A stretch of 64,000 nucleotides of DNA. Origin: an uncultured Lachnospiraceae bacterium (GTDB taxonomy: Bacteria > Bacillota > Clostridia > Lachnospirales > Lachnospiraceae). The position numbers were made by a program, and so were the translations under genes. Location of the stretch: the NCBI GenBank assembly GCA_944383265.1, contig CALWOX010000005.1, positions 1 through 64,000 on the forward strand, given 5' to 3'. Under the pieces are notes generated by a model. It did not search any database. It saw only the letters and a list, made by a program, of their open reading frames with translations, and was not told where the DNA came from. This document shows positions 59,733 to 64,000 of the stretch, piece after piece. Positions within the stretch are counted from its first letter, which is position 1. Every line of letters starts with the position of its first letter.

Positions 59733-60767
59733 TTGGATAAGCGTAGAAAATTCAATTCCCTTGAAGACATAGAAAAAAATTTGTTTCAGAAGAAAAAAGA
59801 GGGAGCTTCAAAAAAAACATTAAAAACTAAAAGACAGACGGCTATGTATGTTGAGAATCCTTTTGTGGAATTTCTGAGAGACTATAGCCGTCTCTTAGTT
59901 ATTCCTGCGGTGGTTATAATACTTATCGCGGTGATAATGATAGCCGAGGCTGTGGGAGCAGGAGGAAAAGGCGGAAACGAAGGCGAGAACGGAGAAAATG
60001 CGGTCTCAGGGACAGCTACCATGTCTTCTGCGAGGATTTCGGATGATGCCACATCAGGAGAAGAAGTTTCAGAGAGCTCTTCGGAAGCGGAGGATACAGG
60101 CTTTAAGCTCAATGAGGACACACGTGTAGAGAGACTTATAAACGATTACTTTTATGCAAGACTCAATGCGGACGTGGACACTCTCTACACCATATTCGGA
60201 AGGACTACAGACACCGGAAGGGATGAGCTTCAAAAGAGACTTGACGCGGAGAAATCCTGGATACAATCCTATGACGGAATAACCACATATGTACTTCCCG
60301 GGCTTGAGGATGGTGAGAAGCTTGCCGTAATAACCTATAAGATAAACTTCAGAAGGACAGATACCATGGCGCCGGGTATAATGTACTGCTATATATCCGT
60401 AAGAGATGACGGAAGCCTTTATATTGAAGAAAACCTTCTTAAGGACAAGGTGGATTACATAAACGAGCAGCTTGCTCTTCCCGAGGTGGAGGAGCTCATA
60501 GACAGTACTGACGCCGAGCTCAAGGCGGCTTTGGACAGCGACAGTGACCTTGCATTGATATACACCTCCTTCAACAACGGAGAGATATACAAAGAGCAGG
60601 ATCTTGACGTCAACAGGGAACAGGAGGTTGACATTATGTTCACACCTGAAGGCTCTGATTTGACAGGAGGCCTTGGAGACAGTATTATAAATTTGGAAAA
60701 TCCGGAGAGCTCGGAGAACGTTGAAACATCAGACAGTACAGAAAGCTCGGAGGCTTCGGCGGAATAG
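59733..60767 (+). CDS. Single-pass membrane protein of unknown function
   Basis: A 344-residue protein. A basic cytoplasmic N-terminus (KRRKFNSLEDIEKNLFQKKK; KKTLKTKRQ) leads to one membrane helix at about residues 50-71 (LLVIPAVVIILIAVIMIAEA). A Gly/Ser/Glu linker follows, then an extracellular domain of about 170 residues (VERLINDYFYARLNADVDTL, YDGITTYVLPGLEDGEKLAV, MAPGIMYCYISVRDDGSLYI) with NTF2/SnoaL-like spacing, and an acidic tail. The start is TTG at 59733, with GGAGATT upstream. It sits between a cell-wall enzyme and queA. Family not recognised, but the shape is common in Lachnospiraceae. Confidence 0.72.
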   Translation: MDKRRKFNSLEDIEKNLFQKKKEGASKKTLKTKRQTAMYVENPFVEFLRDYSRLLVIPAVVIILIAVIMIAEAVGAGGKGGNEGENGENAVSGTATMSSARISDDATSGEEVSESSSEAEDTGFKLNEDTRVERLINDYFYARLNADVDTLYTIFGRTTDTGRDELQKRLDAEKSWIQSYDGITTYVLPGLEDGEKLAVITYKINFRRTDTMAPGIMYCYISVRDDGSLYIEENLLKDKVDYINEQLALPEVEELIDSTDAELKAALDSDSDLALIYTSFNNGEIYKEQDLDVNREQEVDIMFTPEGSDLTGGLGDSIINLENPESSENVETSDSTESSEASAE

Positions 60768-60800
60768 AAAAGACGGCGTAGGATTTTCAGGAGGAAGATT

Positions 60801-62012
60801 ATGGATGTAAAGGATTTTGATTATGACCTTCCGGAGGAGCTTATAGCACAGGATCCTCTCTCCGACAGGTCAGCTTCAAGACTTATGGTCTTAGATACAG
60901 ATACCGGTGAGGTGACTCACCGGCATTTTAAGGATATACTTGAATATCTGAATGAGGGGGATTGTCTTGTTATCAATGATACCAAGGTGATCCCCGCGCG
61001 TCTTTTGGGTGTGAAGGAGGATACGGGAGCTCATGTGGAGCTGCTGCTTTTAAAGCGGCTTCCCGACGATTGCTGGGAATGTCTGGTGAGGCCCGGAAAG
61101 AAGCTCAGAAAAGGCGCAAGGGTAAGCTTCGGAGACGGAGTCTTAAAGGGAGAGATAAAGGACACCGGAGAAGAAGGCAACCGTATAGTAAAATTTGAAT
61201 ACGATGGAATATTCGAGGAGGTATTGGACAGGCTCGGAGAGATGCCGCTTCCTCCCTATATAACCCACAAGCTCAAGGACAAAAACAGATATCAGACAGT
61301 TTATGCAAAGCACGAGGGTTCTGCTGCGGCACCTACCGCAGGACTCCACTTTACAGAGGAACTCCTTTCGGAGATAGAAAAGAAGGGAGTGGACATAGCG
61401 AGGATATGCCTTCATGTAGGTCTTGGGACCTTCAGGCCTGTAAAGGTGGATAAGATAGAAGAGCACCATATGCACAGCGAGTTTTATATAGTTGACAGAG
61501 AAGCCGCGGAAAAGATAAACAGAGCAAGAGAGCGCGGAAAACGCGTTATATCCGTCGGAACCACAAGCATGAGGACAATGGAGTCCGCCGCTGTGATAAA
61601 TCCCGAGTACAGAAGGCTCGTTGAGGAGGGCATAATAAAGGATGAAAACCTCAGAGACAATGCAAGAAGTGAATCGGGAGCGGTAAGGACGGATACCGAA
61701 GCGGGAGGAGTTCCATTCGGAAAGCAGTATGCAAAGTCCGCACTCTCCGACGACGGAAAGACAGTTTCCAAATATATAATAAAGCCGGGCTCGGGAAATA
61801 CGGAGATATTTATATATCCGGGATATGAGTTTAAGCTTGTTGATGCGCTAATTACCAATTTCCACCTGCCCCAGTCGACACTTATAATGCTTGTGAGCGC
61901 TCTTGCGGGAAGAGATCATGTCCTTAACGCCTACAAGGAGGCGGTAAAGGAGAGATACAGGTTCTTTTCCTTCGGAGATGCCATGTTTATAAAAAGAAGC
62001 AGCGGAAATTAA
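60801..62012 (+). CDS. queA: S-adenosylmethionine:tRNA ribosyltransferase-isomerase
   Basis: A 403-residue enzyme that adds the ribosyl part of SAM to preQ1 in tRNA, making epoxyqueuosine. Motifs: [102 protein letters not shown]. The family is normally about 340-355 residues. Here about 60 extra residues (roughly 263-327, charged, [20 protein letters not shown]) sit between the ESAA motif and the IFIYPGYEF motif. GGAGGAAG precedes the ATG. Confidence 0.93.
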   Translation: MDVKDFDYDLPEELIAQDPLSDRSASRLMVLDTDTGEVTHRHFKDILEYLNEGDCLVINDTKVIPARLLGVKEDTGAHVELLLLKRLPDDCWECLVRPGKKLRKGARVSFGDGVLKGEIKDTGEEGNRIVKFEYDGIFEEVLDRLGEMPLPPYITHKLKDKNRYQTVYAKHEGSAAAPTAGLHFTEELLSEIEKKGVDIARICLHVGLGTFRPVKVDKIEEHHMHSEFYIVDREAAEKINRARERGKRVISVGTTSMRTMESAAVINPEYRRLVEEGIIKDENLRDNARSESGAVRTDTEAGGVPFGKQYAKSALSDDGKTVSKYIIKPGSGNTEIFIYPGYEFKLVDALITNFHLPQSTLIMLVSALAGRDHVLNAYKEAVKERYRFFSFGDAMFIKRSSGN

Positions 62013-62032
62013 AGCTGAAGCCTGGAATAAAA

Positions 62033-62842
62033 ATGAAAAGTAATGATACAAAGTCAAATTCGGAAAACGAGGGTATGAGGATAAACCGTTACCTCTCGGA
62101 TATGGGAGTCTGCTCAAGGAGAGAGGCGGACAGACTCATAGAAGAGGGGGAGGTCCTTATAGACGGAGTTCCCGCAAAACTCGGGCAGAAGACAGAGCCC
62201 GGACAGAGGATAACTGTAAAGGGCAGAGAGATAAGCGTGGAAAACAAAGACAAGCCCGTTCTCATAGCCTTCAACAAGCCCAGAGGCGTCGTGTGTACCA
62301 CATCAACAGCCGACAGGGCCGTAAATATAATAGAATACATTAATTACCCTTTAAGGATATTTCCTGTAGGAAGACTTGACAAGGATTCTCAGGGACTTAT
62401 ACTCCTTACCAATCAGGGAGAACTTGTAAACAAGATAAACCGTCAGAGATACGGTCACGAGAAGGAGTACATCGTATCCTGCAGGAGACCTGTGACGGAT
62501 GAATTTTTAAAGGCAATGTCGGAGGGCGTGAAGATAAGGATACCTGTGACGGATGTCACCGACAGGGACAAGAGAAATGCCCGCGGCAGAGAATATGTGG
62601 ACAAGGTCACAAGACCCTGCAAGGCATGGAGAGTCGACAGATATACCTTCGGGATAATACTTACTCAGGGCTATAATCGTCAGATAAGGCGAATGTGCGA
62701 TGCTCTCGGAAATTATGTAAAGACTTTAAAGCGTATACGAGTGATGAATATAGAGCTTTCCGACCTTAAAGAGGGCGAGTACCGCGATGTGACAGGGGAG
62801 GAGCTCATAGAGCTTCAAAGACTTATTGAAGAAGGCAGGTAA
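62033..62842 (+). CDS. 23S rRNA pseudouridine synthase, RluF/RluB type
   Basis: A 269-residue RsuA-family enzyme. An N-terminal S4 RNA-binding domain (MRINRYLSDMGVCSRREADR, then LIEEGEVLIDG) is followed by the catalytic domain with the nucleophile Asp in PVGRLDKDSQGLILLTN, and EKEYIV and GYNRQIRRMCDALG motifs. The last two favour RluF over RluB. It converts specific uridines of 23S rRNA (or tRNA-Tyr) to pseudouridine. ATG 62033 is used; an in-frame ATG at 62066 starts exactly at the S4 domain. It is 20 bases after queA and 3 bases before ligA. Confidence 0.9.
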   Translation: MKSNDTKSNSENEGMRINRYLSDMGVCSRREADRLIEEGEVLIDGVPAKLGQKTEPGQRITVKGREISVENKDKPVLIAFNKPRGVVCTTSTADRAVNIIEYINYPLRIFPVGRLDKDSQGLILLTNQGELVNKINRQRYGHEKEYIVSCRRPVTDEFLKAMSEGVKIRIPVTDVTDRDKRNARGREYVDKVTRPCKAWRVDRYTFGIILTQGYNRQIRRMCDALGNYVKTLKRIRVMNIELSDLKEGEYRDVTGEELIELQRLIEEGR

Positions 62843-62845
62843 ATT

Positions 62846-64000
62846 ATGGAAAATCATACCGACAGGATGAAATATCTCATAGATGTGCTGAATGACGCCT
62901 CGAGAGCCTACTATGCCGAGGGCATAGAGAAGATGTCCAACCTTGAATATGACAAGCTCTACGACGAGCTTTTGGAGCTGGAAAAGGAGACAGGAGTCAT
63001 AATGTCGGGCTCTCCCACTCAGAAGGTGGGCTACGAGGTATTATCAGAGCTCCCCAAGGAGAGACATGCTTCACCAATGCTTAGTCTTGACAAGACCAAA
63101 TCTCCTGAGGACCTGAAGGATTGGCTGCAAGGCAAGGAAGGGATATTAAGTTGGAAGCTTGACGGACTCACTATAGTGCTGAGCTATGAGGGAGGCGACC
63201 TCGTGAAGGCCGTCACCAGAGGAAACGGCGAGATAGGAGAGGTGGTCACAGCCAATGCAAAGAAATTTGAGAATGTACCTCTAAGGATAGGCTTTAAGGG
63301 AAAGCTGGTTTTAAGAGGCGAAGCTGTAATAAAATATTCGGACTTTGAGCGCATAAACGAGGAGATATCAGAGGCCGATGCCAAGTACAAGAACCCGAGA
63401 AATCTTTGCTCAGGCTCGGTAAGACAGCTCGATCCTTCGATTACAGCAAAAAGACATGTAAACCTTATAGCTTTTTCACTTGTGTCCGCAGAAGAAGACG
63501 GAAAAGCTCTCGATTTCGGAAATTCCTTCGAGAAGAGATTTCAGTGGCTCAGGGAGCAGGGCTTTTCAGTTGTAGAGTATAAAAAAGTCGATCCCGAAAA
63601 TATAGAGTCCGCTGTGGAGGACTTTAAGGAGGCCATTACATCAAACAACTATCCCTCGGACGGCCTGGTGCTTACCTATGAGGACGTGGCCTACGGCGTA
63701 TCTCTCGGGCGGACTGCAAAGTTTCCCAGAAACGCCATAGCCTTCAAGTGGACAGACGAGACCGCCGAGACAAGACTTAAGTATATCGAGTGGTCAGCCT
63801 CAAGGACAGGGCTTATAAATCCTGTGGCGGTCTTTGAGCCTGTGGAGCTTGAGGGTACCACAGTCAGCAGAGCAAGCGTACACAACCTCAGTATCATGGA
63901 GGAGCTTTCTCTCGGTGAGGGGGACACTATAAAGGTATACAAGGCGAACATGATAATCCCTCAGATCGCGGAAAACTTAAGCCGCACAGGAAGTATAAAG
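62846..64000 (+). CDS. ligA: NAD-dependent DNA ligase, N-terminal part (runs off the window)
   Basis: The first 385 codons are present and open to the last base. It seals nicks in replication and repair using NAD. The Ia domain (YLIDVLNDASRAYYAEGIEK, EYDKLYDELLELE) is followed by the adenylation domain with the lysine that takes AMP in SWKLDGLTIVL (KxDG) and other motifs (RGEAVIKYSDF, YKNPRNLCSGSVRQ, DGLVLTYEDVAYG, AFKWTDE). An OB-fold begins near the end (PVAVFEPVELEGTTVSRASV). The start follows the pseudouridine synthase stop codon by 3 bases, behind GAAGGCAGG. Confidence 0.95.
   Translation, partial: MENHTDRMKYLIDVLNDASRAYYAEGIEKMSNLEYDKLYDELLELEKETGVIMSGSPTQKVGYEVLSELPKERHASPMLSLDKTKSPEDLKDWLQGKEGILSWKLDGLTIVLSYEGGDLVKAVTRGNGEIGEVVTANAKKFENVPLRIGFKGKLVLRGEAVIKYSDFERINEEISEADAKYKNPRNLCSGSVRQLDPSITAKRHVNLIAFSLVSAEEDGKALDFGNSFEKRFQWLREQGFSVVEYKKVDPENIESAVEDFKEAITSNNYPSDGLVLTYEDVAYGVSLGRTAKFPRNAIAFKWTDETAETRLKYIEWSASRTGLINPVAVFEPVELEGTTVSRASVHNLSIMEELSLGEGDTIKVYKANMIIPQIAENLSRTGSIK

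Noticed and set aside
1-64000. tRNA or rRNA genes
   Set aside because: Reading through the non-coding stretches I found no cloverleaf-like or rRNA-like sequence; a tRNAscan run would be needed to be certain.

Overview
The window reads as a chromosomal segment of an anaerobic, low-to-moderate GC Firmicute, most likely of the family Lachnospiraceae. The evidence is strong AGGAGG ribosome binding sites, sigma-A type promoters (TTGACA/TATAAT), heavy use of ATA and AGA/AGG codons, an ATP-type PEP carboxykinase, a monomeric [FeFe] hydrogenase-like protein, a 2-hydroxyacyl-CoA dehydratase-like protein with DUF3343, and repeated glucan/choline-type cell-wall-binding modules. I cannot name the genus.

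Layout. (1) 1-4.1 kb: GC-rich, probably acquired DNA with a small cysteine-containing protein and an 1100-residue surface protein whose C-terminal wall-binding module looks native, then remnants including a truncated HTH gene. (2) 4.2-7.5 kb: small accessory genes (AbrB-like, two XRE regulators, several orphan proteins). (3) 7.5-17.1 kb: a Tn7-like transposition module, tnsA-tnsB-tnsC followed by two large TniQ/TnsD-type target selectors with arrays of zinc ribbons; the second also ends in an AbiEi-antitoxin-like region. Direct repeat clusters lie at both edges. No CRISPR or Cas gene is present. (4) 17.3-24.3 kb: pcrA, a small XRE/membrane-protein cassette, an exported protein, and a cysteine desulfurase / dehydratase-like / DUF3343 trio. 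(5) 24.3-34.2 kb: an accessory island with a type III toxin-antitoxin locus (promoter, two 48-nt RNA repeats, terminator, ToxN/AbiQ-superfamily toxin split by a frameshift), a lipoprotein with a G10 tract that breaks its frame, an Ltp-like superinfection-exclusion lipoprotein, a HipA-like kinase pair, an atypical Ser/Thr kinase and dispersed intergenic repeats.

(6) 34.2-64 kb: mostly core metabolism. It contains an XRE-aminotransferase fusion, an AAC(6')-like acetyltransferase, and deoC divergent from a LacI-rbsK-rbsD-rbsB-rbsA-rbsC operon sharing operator sequence (ribose or 2-deoxyribose use). Then come pckA, a 5'-nucleotidase with an internal LysM, an [FeFe] hydrogenase-like protein, an ArsR-CobW fusion with a thiol-redox protein and an ArsP-like permease, a candidate type I toxin-antitoxin locus at 53.15-53.44 kb, a HAD phosphatase, a DUF1846 protein, ftsH, a D,D-carboxypeptidase, queA, an rRNA pseudouridine synthase and the start of ligA, which runs off the end.

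The most interesting items are the type III toxin-antitoxin locus with its U UUU UUG slip site, the convergent type I toxin-antitoxin candidate, and the Tn7-like element with two zinc-ribbon-array target selectors. Two frame breaks in homopolymers (T6 and G10) might be biology or sequencing error. Transposon ends could not be fixed, because no target-site duplication was found.
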